Source: Glaciecola sp. UBA983 (GTDB lineage Bacteria > Pseudomonadota > Gammaproteobacteria > Enterobacterales > Alteromonadaceae). Taken from it: 43,934 nucleotides of DNA. Below the pieces are notes generated by a model that saw only the letters and a list, made by a program, of their open reading frames with translations, did no database searches and had not been told where the DNA came from. The position numbers and the translations under genes were made by a program. The stretch covers positions 1 to 43,934 of the forward strand of contig DBBN01000038.1 in NCBI GenBank assembly GCA_002292215.1. The letters are read 5' to 3'. Each line of letters starts with the position of its first letter. The first letter of the stretch is position 1. Positions 8,472 to 17,062 of this stretch are shown here, in pieces.

Positions 8472-9410
8472 ATGACTTTAATAAATGAAGAAATGCAACT
8501 TCGTTTACTGCTGATAGACAATGATCCGGTTCAATCCAAGGTGAAGAGTTTTGCATTGAGTAAACACTTTGATATTGTTAGAGTAAAAAATACAAAGGAT
8601 GCGAAAACCGCATTATTAATTGCTCAAAAACAAGATAGCCCGTTTGATTTAATCTTAATTGATATGCTGCAGCTGGGAGAAAGTTATATTGATGTCAATG
8701 ACCTATTGAAAAATGTACATTACATGAATCAACCTCACATCTTTGTGATGTCAATCATTGATACACTGCAACAATACATCGAACAGATGCCTTTGCATAA
8801 AATGGATGTAGTTCTCAAGCCGATATCGAGCAAAAACTTATTACAACGCATTGAATCGCATATATCTGACTATAAACCTGCTCGCCACAAAACTAACCCA
8901 TTTGTATTAGATGATGCCAGTGCGCAAAAAGACTTTAATTTTTTTATGCAGCATTTATCTAAATCATGGATTGAATGTATTCGTGCGGATGAACACATCA
9001 CGCTTATTGCGTTAAACATCGATTACTTTCAACTGCTTAAAGCTCATGCCGGTAACAACACCATCTGTCATTATCTTCGGATGATGATGAGTATCTTACA
9101 TTCGATTATATATCGTCAAAATGATTTAGTCGTTAGATCAAGGCGGGATGATTTTTATATCTTATTGCCGGGTTGTTCTGAGTTTGGAGCGAAGCATAAG
9201 ATAGCGTTGATTAATAAGTTTGTTGTTCAAGCACTCATGCCACATGATATATCCCCTGTGTCACCTTTCGTTTCAGTATCAACGGGTTTTATTACCCAAA
9301 AGCCGAATACGATAGATGAAATCCAAATATTTTTTGATTTAGCACGTGCACGATTAGATCACAGTAAAACGTTACGAGACCAGATAATTGCACAGTCAAA
9401 TTTAGCCTGA
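8472..9410 (+). CDS. Response regulator: receiver domain plus degenerate GGDEF domain
   Basis: A 312-residue cytoplasmic protein. Residues ~10-132 form a receiver domain: the acidic pair D16/D18 in LLLIDNDP, the phospho-acceptor D64 in LILIDM, and the conserved Lys in KP at 116-117. Residues ~165-305 form a GGDEF fold, with LIALNIDYFQLLKAHAG at the start and VSVSTGF late. The catalytic loop that normally reads GGDEF is RRDDF (224-228). The guanine-contacting Asn and Asp of the K-x-x-N-D motif are Lys and Ala. The RxxD motif (RQND, 215-218) lies exactly five residues before the loop, where the c-di-GMP inhibitory site sits in active enzymes. It is therefore probably not a cyclase and may be a signal-binding output. 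No histidine kinase gene is adjacent, and the ribosome binding site is weak. Confidence 0.85.
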   Translation: MTLINEEMQLRLLLIDNDPVQSKVKSFALSKHFDIVRVKNTKDAKTALLIAQKQDSPFDLILIDMLQLGESYIDVNDLLKNVHYMNQPHIFVMSIIDTLQQYIEQMPLHKMDVVLKPISSKNLLQRIESHISDYKPARHKTNPFVLDDASAQKDFNFFMQHLSKSWIECIRADEHITLIALNIDYFQLLKAHAGNNTICHYLRMMMSILHSIIYRQNDLVVRSRRDDFYILLPGCSEFGAKHKIALINKFVVQALMPHDISPVSPFVSVSTGFITQKPNTIDEIQIFFDLARARLDHSKTLRDQIIAQSNLA

Positions 9411-9506
9411 ATATGCTGACGCGATCCAATCATTATCATCCATCTAAACACCCTGATATCTCGTCCATTGAGTATTACAAGCTTATCGACAGATTGAGAT
9501 AGATAA

Positions 9507-9647
9507 TTAACGTGCTTTTACCCGATTACCACTGCATCGTTTAGAGCAATATTTTACATCTGCCCAGTTTTTTTCCCATTTTTTTCGCCATGTAAATGGC
9601 CGTTCACATACAGGACACATTTTGCTAGGTAAATCGGCTTTTTTCAT
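9507..9647 (-). CDS. DUF2256 small Cys-rich protein next to photolyase
   Basis: A 46-residue basic protein recovered by hand translation. It begins [18 protein letters not shown], and four cysteines are arranged as C11-x2-C14 and C34-x3-C38 (YCSKRC), a likely zinc ribbon. Between them lies a Trp/Lys-rich stretch ([10 protein letters not shown]). This pattern matches DUF2256, a family I know to occur beside or fused to cryptochrome/photolyase genes. It starts 21 nt after the stop of the FeS-type photolyase on the same strand, so it is probably the third gene of that operon. No clear Shine-Dalgarno is visible. Function is unknown; a structural or cofactor-handling role with the photolyase is inference. 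Confidence 0.85.
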   Translation of the reverse strand: MKKADLPSKMCPVCERPFTWRKKWEKNWADVKYCSKRCSGNRVKAR

Positions 9648-9668
9648 CGTAATGATTCGTTGTTTGGG

Positions 9669-11231
9669 TTAATCATCTGCATCTAAAGATATTAAAAAAG
9701 TATCTGCATCCGCGATTGCCGCATCGAGTTTCTCCGGCGCCATTTTATCCATAGTCCTATAAATCATACCCATACGATGATTACTAGACAATACATCACG
9801 ATGACGGTGCAAAAAATCCCAATACAAATAATTAAATGGACACGCCCCCTCACCTGTTTTAACGGTAACTTTATATTCACAATGCTTGCAGTAATTAGAC
9901 ATTTTATTGATATACGCACCACTCGCTGCATACGGCTTACTAGCCAATATCCCTCCGTCAGCGTAGAGCACCATACCTGAAACATTAGGTAATTCGACCC
10001 ATTCATAGGCGTCACCATAAACGATCAAATACCATTCATTGACTTCTTCTGGGGATAACCCCGTCAATAAGGCAAAATTACCTAGCACCATTAATCGCTG
10101 AATATGATGGGCATACGCGTGCTCTTTGGTATCCTTGATACATTGCGCCAAACAATTCATTTTGGTTTTACCTGTCCAGAAAAACTCAGGTAACTTGCGC
10201 GTCGCATTTAGGTGATTTTTATTGACGTAATCGGGCATCACAAACCAATATAACCCTCGGACATATTCACGCCAGCCGATCACTTGTCGAATAAACCCTT
10301 CAACCGAATTTAATGGTATTGCTGGTTGTTCTGGATTGTGTGCATGAGCGTAATACACTTGTTCAACTCGTGTCACCACTTCATGTGCCGTTAATAAACC
10401 GCTGTTTAAATAAAACGAAATATGCGAATGAAAAAGCCAAGGCTCATCTTGCATCATCGCATCTTGATATTGACCAAAATTAACCAAGCGTTCCTGAATG
10501 AAAGTGTCTAACACTTTTAGTGCTTGCTCTCGAGTCACACCATAGTGAAAATGCTCCCAATCACCAAAATGGTCGGCAAACTGAGATTTAACCAACTCAA
10601 TCACCTCTAAAGTAATGTCATCTGGGAGAAACTGAGTATTCTGAGGCAACTCGATATCTTTGGGTAGCTTAGCGCGATTATCAGCATCATAGTTCCACTT
10701 CCCACCTTCAGGCTGTCCATCATGCAATAAGCAATTGAGCTTTCGGCGCATTTCACGGTAGAAAAACTCCATGCGTAATTGTTTTTTGCCTGTCGCCCAA
10801 GTCGAGAACTCTTCAATTGTTGCAATAAACCGATCATCAGCACGGATCTCTACCGGACAGGCTAACGCAGCAGACCAACTCAACATATCTTGATGTACTC
10901 GATACTCACCTGGAAATGTACATACGATTTGAGCACACCCATATTGTGTTTTTCTATAAGCGACTTCAGAGGCTAATGAACCTTGATTATCTTGTGCGTC
11001 ATAGTAGGTATAATGAACTTGATAGCCTTTTTGTTTTAACTCTAAGGCAAAATGACGCATAGCTGAAAAAATATAAATGATTTTCTTTTTATGGTGTTTG
11101 ACATAAATGGCTTCAGAGCGCACTTCGGCAAGTAATACCACATCATTGTCAACATCGATACCTTCAAGTGCTGAAAGGCTATGCGTTAACTGGTCACCTA
11201 AAATTAACCGTAAAATTTTAGGTGTTTGCAT
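9669..11231 (-). CDS. FeS-type bacterial cryptochrome/(6-4) photolyase (PhrB/CryB family)
   Basis: A flavoprotein of the deoxyribodipyrimidine photolyase-related family that includes Agrobacterium PhrB, a (6-4) photolyase with a 4Fe-4S cluster. I choose the ATG at 11229-11231, preceded by AAGAGGA at good spacing, over a TTG nine codons earlier. This gives 520 residues. The N-terminal antenna domain starts ILRLILGDQL. The cluster cysteines are C360, C448, C451 and C464, with spacings 88/3/13, the same as in Agrobacterium PhrB (350, 438, 441, 454). The helical FAD domain includes FIRQVIGWREYVRG and HHIQRLMVLGNFALL. The start overlaps the upstream photolyase gene by 14 nt, and DUF2256 follows. 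(6-4) repair activity is by family analogy; some relatives act as light sensors. Confidence 0.93.
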   Translation of the reverse strand: MQTPKILRLILGDQLTHSLSALEGIDVDNDVVLLAEVRSEAIYVKHHKKKIIYIFSAMRHFALELKQKGYQVHYTYYDAQDNQGSLASEVAYRKTQYGCAQIVCTFPGEYRVHQDMLSWSAALACPVEIRADDRFIATIEEFSTWATGKKQLRMEFFYREMRRKLNCLLHDGQPEGGKWNYDADNRAKLPKDIELPQNTQFLPDDITLEVIELVKSQFADHFGDWEHFHYGVTREQALKVLDTFIQERLVNFGQYQDAMMQDEPWLFHSHISFYLNSGLLTAHEVVTRVEQVYYAHAHNPEQPAIPLNSVEGFIRQVIGWREYVRGLYWFVMPDYVNKNHLNATRKLPEFFWTGKTKMNCLAQCIKDTKEHAYAHHIQRLMVLGNFALLTGLSPEEVNEWYLIVYGDAYEWVELPNVSGMVLYADGGILASKPYAASGAYINKMSNYCKHCEYKVTVKTGEGACPFNYLYWDFLHRHRDVLSSNHRMGMIYRTMDKMAPEKLDAAIADADTFLISLDADD

Positions 11232-12699
11232 GTAAAGCGTCCTCTTTACTTTTAGCAAAAGTCTCTAACGCGCGTTGTCGTGAAACTTTTAAATCAACCA
11301 AAGGCTTAGGGTAGTTGTGACCTAAAACAACATCACATGCTTGTAATATATTACTAGGGGCTTCCCAAGGTTTATGAATGAACTTAGGTGGAAGCTTGCG
11401 CAGTTCCGGACAGTAGTGTTTGACATATTCGCCCTCTTTATCGAATTTTTCACCCTGTAGAATCGGATTAAATATCCTAAAATACGGAGATGCATCAGCC
11501 CCACTACCCGCCACCCATTGCCAAGATGCACTGTTAGCAGCCATATCAGCATCGAGTAAACAATCCCAAAACCATCGTTCGCCAGCACGCCAATCAACTA
11601 ATAAGTTTTTAACTAAAAACGAACCTACGATCATACGTACACGATTGTGCATGTAACCGGTTTGGTATAACTCGCGCATGCCAGCATCAACAATAGGTAT
11701 GCCTGTTTGACCTCGTTGCCAAGCGTGTAAGTCTTGTGGATCATTGCGCCAAATAAACGTATCAAACTTGGAGTTAAAATTTTCTGTTGGGATATGAGGA
11801 AAATGAAACAGCAAATAATGACTAAATTCACGCCAACCAAGTTCACTTAGATACGTATCACAATGTTCATTCTCAGGATCATTGGCATAAGCATCTTTGA
11901 GTGCATACCACACGGTATTAATAGAGATCTCACCAAAATGTAAATACGGTGATAACAAAGATGTACCTGTAACGGCAGGGATATTGCGATCTTCTCTGTA
12001 TTGTCTTGATGCACCAGCAATAAAGGTGGCCAGCCTATCAGCCGCTCCCTGTTCACCGGGTTGCCACATTTTTTCAATAGACCCATACCAATGAATATCA
12101 GGGAGTAAGCCTAAGTCAGCAAGTTCAATTCGAGTCGCAGAGTTAGACGTACACCAATCGATGCTCAAGTCCATTGATTGGGGGTAGCGCGGCTCGGTGC
12201 GAGTTAGACACCCTTTGCGATAATAGGGCGTAAAGACTTTATAAGGCGTGTTGTCCTTTTTTAAAACCTGCATCGGCTCCCATAACAAATGACCATTACA
12301 AGAAAGTACTTCAACATCGTGCTGCTTTAATTGGGTTTTGATATTTGAATCACGTGCAATCTGCCATGGTTCATAACAGCGATTCCACAATACATGTGTC
12401 ACGTTATGTTCAGCCATTAATGCTTGTAGTATGGCTAATGGTTCACCTGAGAATAATTGAAGTGAACTTTCAGTACTGGTAGACAAAGATGTAAGTGACT
12501 GATGTAACCACCACTTTGACGCACCACCAGGTTGGGCTTGTGACGGAGCAGTATCATCTTGTATGTAAATGGGTAACACTTTCGCCTTGACGCCATCCAC
12601 AATAGTGTTTTGAGCGATATCGACAGCATGAAAAAGTGCAGGATTGTCTTTGAGACGTAAATCGTGGCGAAACCACATGATGATGACAGGTTTGGACAT
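11218..12699 (-). CDS. phrB: Class I CPD deoxyribodipyrimidine photolyase
   Basis: Repairs cyclobutane pyrimidine dimers using blue/near-UV light and FADH-. The 493 residues start MSKPVIIMWFRHDLRLKDNPAL (Rossmann antenna domain). The FAD domain has TSLLSPYLHFGEIS, ELGWREFSHYL, a [25 protein letters not shown] segment with the lesion-contacting Asn, Arg and Met, and SWQWVAGSGADASPYFRIFNP with the active-site Trp. These match E. coli PhrB. It is the first gene of a minus-strand operon and overlaps the FeS photolyase start by 14 nt. The ATG at 12697-12699 faces the divergently transcribed CRY-DASH gene across 146 bp. Confidence 0.96.
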   Translation of the reverse strand: MSKPVIIMWFRHDLRLKDNPALFHAVDIAQNTIVDGVKAKVLPIYIQDDTAPSQAQPGGASKWWLHQSLTSLSTSTESSLQLFSGEPLAILQALMAEHNVTHVLWNRCYEPWQIARDSNIKTQLKQHDVEVLSCNGHLLWEPMQVLKKDNTPYKVFTPYYRKGCLTRTEPRYPQSMDLSIDWCTSNSATRIELADLGLLPDIHWYGSIEKMWQPGEQGAADRLATFIAGASRQYREDRNIPAVTGTSLLSPYLHFGEISINTVWYALKDAYANDPENEHCDTYLSELGWREFSHYLLFHFPHIPTENFNSKFDTFIWRNDPQDLHAWQRGQTGIPIVDAGMRELYQTGYMHNRVRMIVGSFLVKNLLVDWRAGERWFWDCLLDADMAANSASWQWVAGSGADASPYFRIFNPILQGEKFDKEGEYVKHYCPELRKLPPKFIHKPWEAPSNILQACDVVLGHNYPKPLVDLKVSRQRALETFAKSKEDALHANT

Positions 12700-12845
12700 A
12701 ATATCTAATAATCATATAAGTTATAAGGTAATTACGATACAACACCTGTTTTTGTTCAATATTTTATAAAAAAATTGCAGTTAACAATCTTCCTAGCGCA
12801 AATCTACGTACTAGTTTGTATTGTTAGTGAGTTTTATATTTAGGT
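12700..12845. promoter_or_regulatory. Divergent promoter region of the photolyase island
   Basis: 146 bp of AT-rich sequence between the divergent photolyase operons. Both operons must start here or just outside, so shared light or stress control is plausible. I looked for LexA, LitR/CarH and extracytoplasmic-sigma-factor type sites and found nothing convincing. Confidence 0.5.
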
Positions 12846-14174
12846 ATGGGAATGAACACAGGTTTATATTGGTTTGAGCATGATTTACGTTTACAAGACA
12901 ATCAAGCATTATCGCAGCTGTTACAAGAGGTTAAACAAGCGCATTTAATCTATATTTTTCAACCTAAGTGGTTTGTAGTCAATGATTTTGGTCACTGTGC
13001 AATGGGTCAGCACCGATACCGTTTTTTGCGCGAATCTTTACACGATTTACAGCAACAACTAAACAGCAACGGACAGCAGTTGCATATTTATTATGGGGAG
13101 CCTGATACAATCATAATGAAGCTACATGAGCAGTATGAATTTACGCATGTTGCGAAGCATTTTCATACTGGTGTGTATGAATGTAATCAATTTGAGCGCA
13201 TGAGTCAGCTTTTGCAGAGCGATAAAGTCAACTCTAAGCCGCAAGTAATGACTGCAAATAGCTATACATTATTTAATGAAAACGATTTGCCTATGTCTGT
13301 TGCAAATTTACCCGACGTCTTTTCTCCATTTCGACGCAAGGTAGAAAAAGATGCAAAACCACAAGCCCCGATAAAGCTAGATCTTAACTATCTACCCGCT
13401 CCTTGCGAGTCAGAGCCTAGTATTGCTAACGACTTACCTAAAATATTAGGGTCAGATCCAATTTTAGCAAAGCATAATAAAACGGTACAGCAACTGATCG
13501 GTGGCGAAACACAAGCACGTGCACAAATGCAATATTATACCTTTGGTACACAAGGTCTAAGTACATACAAAGAGACCCGCAACGGTTTAGAGGGCTGGGA
13601 TTTTTCGAGTAAATTATCACCATGGTTAGCTGCTGGATGTATCTCTGCAAGACAAGTCGCTGAATGGATCAACGAATATGAAGGTACCTATGGTGCCAAT
13701 GATTCTACTTACTGGTTATTTTTTGAATTATTATGGCGTGAGTTTTACCAATGGCAGCAGTATAAATATGGTCATCACATGTATCAGCATAAGGGCATTC
13801 AACAACACACTCCAACCGGTGGCCATCAACCTGACATGTTTGTTCGATGGTGTAATGGTTCAACCGACTACCCAATTATTAACGCCTGTATGCGCCAACT
13901 TAAACACACTGGTTTCATGTCTAACCGTGGTCGACAATTAGTCGCGAGTTGCTTGGTGCATGAACTGGGGTTGAATTGGCAATACGGCGCGGCCTATTTC
14001 GAACAAATGTTAATAGATTTTGACCCTGCGAGTAACTGGGGAAATTGGCAGTACTTAGCAGGTGTTGGCAGTGATCCACGAGGACTAAGACGTTTTAATT
14101 TGGCAAAACAAACCCAAACGTACGATCCCGATGGCGAGTTTATTGCTTATTGGTCGAGCTATACGAGTTTGTAA
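12846..14174 (+). CDS. DASH-family cryptochrome
   Basis: A CRY-DASH flavoprotein, a family known to repair cyclobutane dimers mainly in single-stranded or looped DNA. The 442 residues show the N-terminal [16 protein letters not shown], then TYKETRNGL with [52 protein letters not shown], and the typical end [18 protein letters not shown] followed by [22 protein letters not shown]. The ATG at 12846 gives MGMNTG; the ATG at 12852 is an equal alternative, since neither has a clear Shine-Dalgarno. The stop TAA overlaps the next ATG (TAATG), so the fourth photolyase homologue is probably translationally coupled. Confidence 0.93.
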   Translation: MGMNTGLYWFEHDLRLQDNQALSQLLQEVKQAHLIYIFQPKWFVVNDFGHCAMGQHRYRFLRESLHDLQQQLNSNGQQLHIYYGEPDTIIMKLHEQYEFTHVAKHFHTGVYECNQFERMSQLLQSDKVNSKPQVMTANSYTLFNENDLPMSVANLPDVFSPFRRKVEKDAKPQAPIKLDLNYLPAPCESEPSIANDLPKILGSDPILAKHNKTVQQLIGGETQARAQMQYYTFGTQGLSTYKETRNGLEGWDFSSKLSPWLAAGCISARQVAEWINEYEGTYGANDSTYWLFFELLWREFYQWQQYKYGHHMYQHKGIQQHTPTGGHQPDMFVRWCNGSTDYPIINACMRQLKHTGFMSNRGRQLVASCLVHELGLNWQYGAAYFEQMLIDFDPASNWGNWQYLAGVGSDPRGLRRFNLAKQTQTYDPDGEFIAYWSSYTSL

Positions 14175-15679
14175 TGAAGCCACCTATCGATATTATATGG
14201 TTTAAGCGCGATCTGCGTTTACGCGACCACCAGCCCTTGTATCAAGTCATGCATAATCCAAGACCGGTATTAATGTTGTATGTATTTGAGCCTGAAGTGA
14301 TTGCGGATCCACATTACTCCGAACGACATTGGCGATTTGTGTATCAGTCACTGATGGATCTGCAAGCACAACTGCAACCCTTTAACACCCAGATCTTGAT
14401 ATGGCACACAGATATATTTACCGCACTTAACCAAATTGAACAGGATTATCAAATTGTTAATTTGCTAAGTCATGAAGAAATCGGTTTGGATGTAACGTAT
14501 CAACGTGATCAATCACTTATCCCATATTTACAACAACGCGTTATCAAATGGATCGAATTTCCGTACTCGGTTGTCCGCAGAGGTTTGCACCACAGACGTG
14601 ACTGGGGCAAGTATTGGCAGCAGCAAATCGAGACACCCTGCGCGGATGCCAATATGGCATGTATCGATTTTATAAATATTGCCAAATTGACAATATTGCA
14701 TCGAGATGGCTTTATAAACAAAGGGATACAGCCAATAAATAAAGAATGGCAAGACACTGCCCCGCTCTTTCAAATCGGCGGTGAGCGGCGCGCATGGCAT
14801 ACGTATTATTCGTTTTTAGATGGGCGAGGAAAAAATTATGCGCGTCACATATCAAGCCCGGCACTGTCGAGAAAAAGTTGTACAAGATTATCGCCGTACA
14901 TTGCTTGGGGTAATATAACGATTAAACAAACCTATCAAAAATTAGAAACATTGGACGAACAAGACTATCCTGGTTGGCGTCGGTCGTTGTCGGCGATGGC
15001 ATCTAGGTTACATTGGCACTGTCATTTTATTCAAAAATTTGAAAGTGAATGTGCGATGGAACATCGTCCCGTTAACCTTGCATATAACAAGTATCCATAT
15101 GAAACGGATGAACAAATCATTGCAACCCGATTACGCGCATGGAAGACCGGACGAACAGGGATCCCTATTGTCGATGCAAATATGCGAGCAGTAATTGCGA
15201 CGGGTTTTATTAATTTTAGAATGCGGGCAATGCTAGTGAGTGTGTTGAGTCATCACTTTAACTTGGATTGGCGTTTGGGCGCACAGCATCTAGCTGCACA
15301 GTTTTTAGATTTTGAGCCAGGCATTCATTATCCGCAGTTTCAAATGCAAGCAGGCGTGACAGGAACCAATACAATCCGATTGTATAATCCGATTAAACAA
15401 TCACAAGAAAAAGATCCACAAGGTGTTTTTATAAAACAATGGGTACCCGAGTTATCAACCTACCCCGATGATATGGTGCACACCCCATGGTTAATTACGC
15501 CATTAGAAAAACAGTTATTCGCGATTGATGAGAACGGTACTTATCCAGAACCGATTATAGATATTGATGAAGCTGCTAAAGTTGCTCGTGATCGTTTATG
15601 GGGATTTCAAAAAAGCCCTGAAGTAAAACAAGATGCCCGTCGTATTTTAAAAAAACACATAGTCCCTGGACGACGTTAA
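14174..15679 (+). CDS. Photolyase/cryptochrome homologue of unassigned subclass
   Basis: A 501-residue photolyase-superfamily flavoprotein. The start is the ATG in TAATG overlapping the CRY-DASH stop, giving [18 protein letters not shown] (antenna domain). The FAD domain shows [39 protein letters not shown] and [18 protein letters not shown]. The active site departs from CPD photolyases. The H-N-R-x-R-M lesion segment reads NFRMRA (about 347-352). The W-Q-W motif reads FQM (389-391). The Asn that contacts flavin N5 has no obvious counterpart (EPGIHYPQ precedes). It could be a photoreceptor or a repair enzyme with another substrate. It belongs to a recognisable family of similar proteins, but I cannot place it in a named class. 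Confidence 0.88.
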   Translation: MKPPIDIIWFKRDLRLRDHQPLYQVMHNPRPVLMLYVFEPEVIADPHYSERHWRFVYQSLMDLQAQLQPFNTQILIWHTDIFTALNQIEQDYQIVNLLSHEEIGLDVTYQRDQSLIPYLQQRVIKWIEFPYSVVRRGLHHRRDWGKYWQQQIETPCADANMACIDFINIAKLTILHRDGFINKGIQPINKEWQDTAPLFQIGGERRAWHTYYSFLDGRGKNYARHISSPALSRKSCTRLSPYIAWGNITIKQTYQKLETLDEQDYPGWRRSLSAMASRLHWHCHFIQKFESECAMEHRPVNLAYNKYPYETDEQIIATRLRAWKTGRTGIPIVDANMRAVIATGFINFRMRAMLVSVLSHHFNLDWRLGAQHLAAQFLDFEPGIHYPQFQMQAGVTGTNTIRLYNPIKQSQEKDPQGVFIKQWVPELSTYPDDMVHTPWLITPLEKQLFAIDENGTYPEPIIDIDEAAKVARDRLWGFQKSPEVKQDARRILKKHIVPGRR

Positions 15680-15693
15680 ATGATATAACTAGC

Positions 15694-15945
15694 TTATAAA
15701 TTATTATCTTCGAGATACTGGTTCAACATACGTATTTGCCCTTTTTTATAGGCCGCATAGGTTATGCGTAACGCATTGGATAGGACTTCAGAATCTGACC
15801 AACTAGTTTTATCCAAAATCTCTTCATAACACTTTAATGCTTGAGGGGTCACATAGCCCCGTACCATTTTTTTACCTAGTTCTTTTTGTTTATCTCGAAA
15901 GCGTTTTTGTTTCTCTGCATTCGCATATGGATTTTTTTTGCGCAT
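15694..15945 (-). CDS. Small basic protein, possible ribbon-helix-helix regulator
   Basis: An 83-residue Lys-rich protein. A charged N-terminal helix (residues ~8-28, EKQKRFRDKQKELGKK) is followed by a short strand-like RGYVTPQALKCYEEI and a helix pair with WSDSEVLSNALRITYAAYKKG. The layout resembles small RHH/RepB-type DNA-binding proteins, but I do not recognise a named family. It converges on the photolyase-like gene, with only 14 nt between the two stops, and faces fabA. The ATG at 15943-15945 lacks a clear Shine-Dalgarno. Confidence 0.6.
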   Translation of the reverse strand: MRKKNPYANAEKQKRFRDKQKELGKKMVRGYVTPQALKCYEEILDKTSWSDSEVLSNALRITYAAYKKGQIRMLNQYLEDNNL

Positions 15946-16086
15946 CAGCGATCTCTTGTCTGCTACATTCTATGTATAGAGTGTAACTTATGAGCGGTTC
16001 AGAACGAAAATTTAGCTGTTCTTTTGTTGTTTAATTAACCAATCAAGGACACAATGGTGTTTATTCAGTAAATAATTAATAAAAAT

Positions 16087-16103
16087 CACTGTTCAGACTT
16101 GTT
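16087..16103 (+). promoter_or_regulatory. FadR-like operator upstream of fabA
   Basis: CACTGTTCAGACTTGTT closely matches the E. coli fabA FadR site as I recall it (AACTGATCGGACTTGTT). FadR activates fabA in E. coli when acyl-CoA is scarce. The site abuts the FabR-like palindrome that follows. No fadR gene is in the window; assignment rests on similarity and position only. Confidence 0.6.
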
Positions 16104-16104
16104 A

Positions 16105-16122
16105 AGCGTACAAGTGTTCGCT
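16105..16122 (+). promoter_or_regulatory. FabR-like palindromic operator upstream of fabA
   Basis: AGCGTACAAGTGTTCGCT is an interrupted palindrome (AGCG..ACA / TGT..CGCT) of the type described for FabR, the repressor of unsaturated fatty acid synthesis. It begins one base after the FadR-like site and ends 35 nt before the fabA ATG, the same tandem order as in E. coli. Confidence 0.65.
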
Positions 16123-16157
16123 AAATTACGCATTCTTAAAAAAGGAATCATAGTATT

Positions 16158-16676
16158 ATGAGTTTAGATAAAAATAGTTACACCCGTGAAGATTTGCTTG
16201 CTTGTAGCCAAGGTGAGTTATTTGGCCCAGGAAATAGTCAACTCCCTGCCCCTAACATGTTAATGATGGATCGCATCGTATCTATCACCTCTGATGGTGG
16301 TGAACACGGCAAAGGGGAAATCATCGCTGAACTTGATATCACTCCTGATCTTTGGTTCTTTGATTGCCATTTCCCAGGTGACCCGGTTATGCCTGGTTGC
16401 TTAGGACTTGATGCCATGTGGCAGTTAGTTGGATTTTTCCTTGGTTGGGAAGGTGGTCCGGGTAAAGGCCGTGCGTTAGGTGTAGGTGAAGTTAAATTTA
16501 CAGGTCAAGTATTACCAACGGCTAAAAAAGTGACTTATAAAATCACCATGAAGCGTGTTATAAAACGTAAATTATTTATGGGTATGGCTGATGGTACTGT
16601 ATCGGTTGATGGTCGTGAGATCTATGTTGCTAAAGATTTAAAAGTTGGCTTGTTCCAAGATACTAGTGCTTTTTAA
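16158..16676 (+). CDS. fabA: 3-hydroxydecanoyl-ACP dehydratase/isomerase
   Basis: The key enzyme of anaerobic-type unsaturated fatty acid synthesis: it dehydrates 3-hydroxydecanoyl-ACP and isomerises trans-2- to cis-3-decenoyl-ACP. The 172 residues match E. coli FabA (172) in length and form one hot-dog domain. The catalytic His71 lies in [14 protein letters not shown] and Asp85 in [11 protein letters not shown] (H70 and D84 in mature E. coli numbering). AAGGAA lies about 12 nt before the ATG. The gene is monocistronic, ending in a strong terminator, and carries a FadR-like plus FabR-like double site upstream. Confidence 0.98.
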   Translation: MSLDKNSYTREDLLACSQGELFGPGNSQLPAPNMLMMDRIVSITSDGGEHGKGEIIAELDITPDLWFFDCHFPGDPVMPGCLGLDAMWQLVGFFLGWEGGPGKGRALGVGEVKFTGQVLPTAKKVTYKITMKRVIKRKLFMGMADGTVSVDGREIYVAKDLKVGLFQDTSAF

Positions 16677-16731
16677 TTAACACGCTAGAGTCTGTGTAGA
16701 CTAGTTTGCTAGATAATAATTATTAGCACAT

Positions 16732-16760
16732 AAAAAAGCTCCGGTACAGGAGCTTTTTTT
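16732..16760. terminator. Bidirectional rho-independent terminator between fabA and rmf
   Basis: The stem AAAAAAGCTCC / GGAGCTTTTTT with a GGTACA loop is followed by T residues on the plus strand and, by symmetry, on the minus strand. It lies 55 nt after the fabA stop and 15 nt after the rmf stop, so it can serve both convergent genes. Confidence 0.93.
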
Positions 16761-16775
16761 GTTACCTATGATATG

Positions 16776-16952
16776 TCATCGCATACCGAAGGTGGTTATT
16801 CGGTCTTCAACAGCTTCTCTCCAACCACCTAGCCACTCAGAACGAGTAGTGGATGCTTGAAACGGACAGTTTTCTTTAGCACGGCCAGCAATTCCAGCTT
16901 GATACCCTTTTGAATGGGCACGTGACACTTTATCCCTTTTTTGTCTCTTCAT
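16776..16952 (-). CDS. rmf: Ribosome modulation factor
   Basis: A 58-residue basic protein found by hand translation. It begins MKRQKRDKVSRAHSKGYQAG, continues IAGRAKENCP, and has the diagnostic RSEWLGGWREAVEDR, nearly identical to E. coli RMF (55 residues). RMF dimerises 70S ribosomes into inactive 100S particles in stationary phase. The ATG at 16950-16952 has a good Shine-Dalgarno (AGAGGTTAG) upstream. The C-terminal tail (ITTFGMR) is slightly longer than in E. coli. It converges on fabA with a shared terminator. No regulatory site was recognised. Confidence 0.96.
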   Translation of the reverse strand: MKRQKRDKVSRAHSKGYQAGIAGRAKENCPFQASTTRSEWLGGWREAVEDRITTFGMR

Positions 16953-17062
16953 TTTCTAACCTCTGTTGCGAATAAAAAATGTTGTTGAAAATTCACTTGA
17001 TGAATATTCATAATCAACAACCATAGTTTTACGCCTGAGAGAAAGAAGTTACAAGAGGTAAT

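Noticed and set aside
8472..9410. Active diguanylate cyclase
   Set aside because: The catalytic loop is RRDDF and the guanine-contacting residues are changed, so activity is unlikely.
11232..11258. Extended TTG start of the FeS-type photolyase
   Set aside because: The ATG at 11231 has AAGAGGA at proper spacing and gives the usual N-terminus; the TTG has no ribosome binding site.
12700..12845. LitR/CarH, LexA or ECF sigma sites controlling the photolyase operons
   Set aside because: Only loose fragments of such motifs are present, none with both half-sites at correct spacing.
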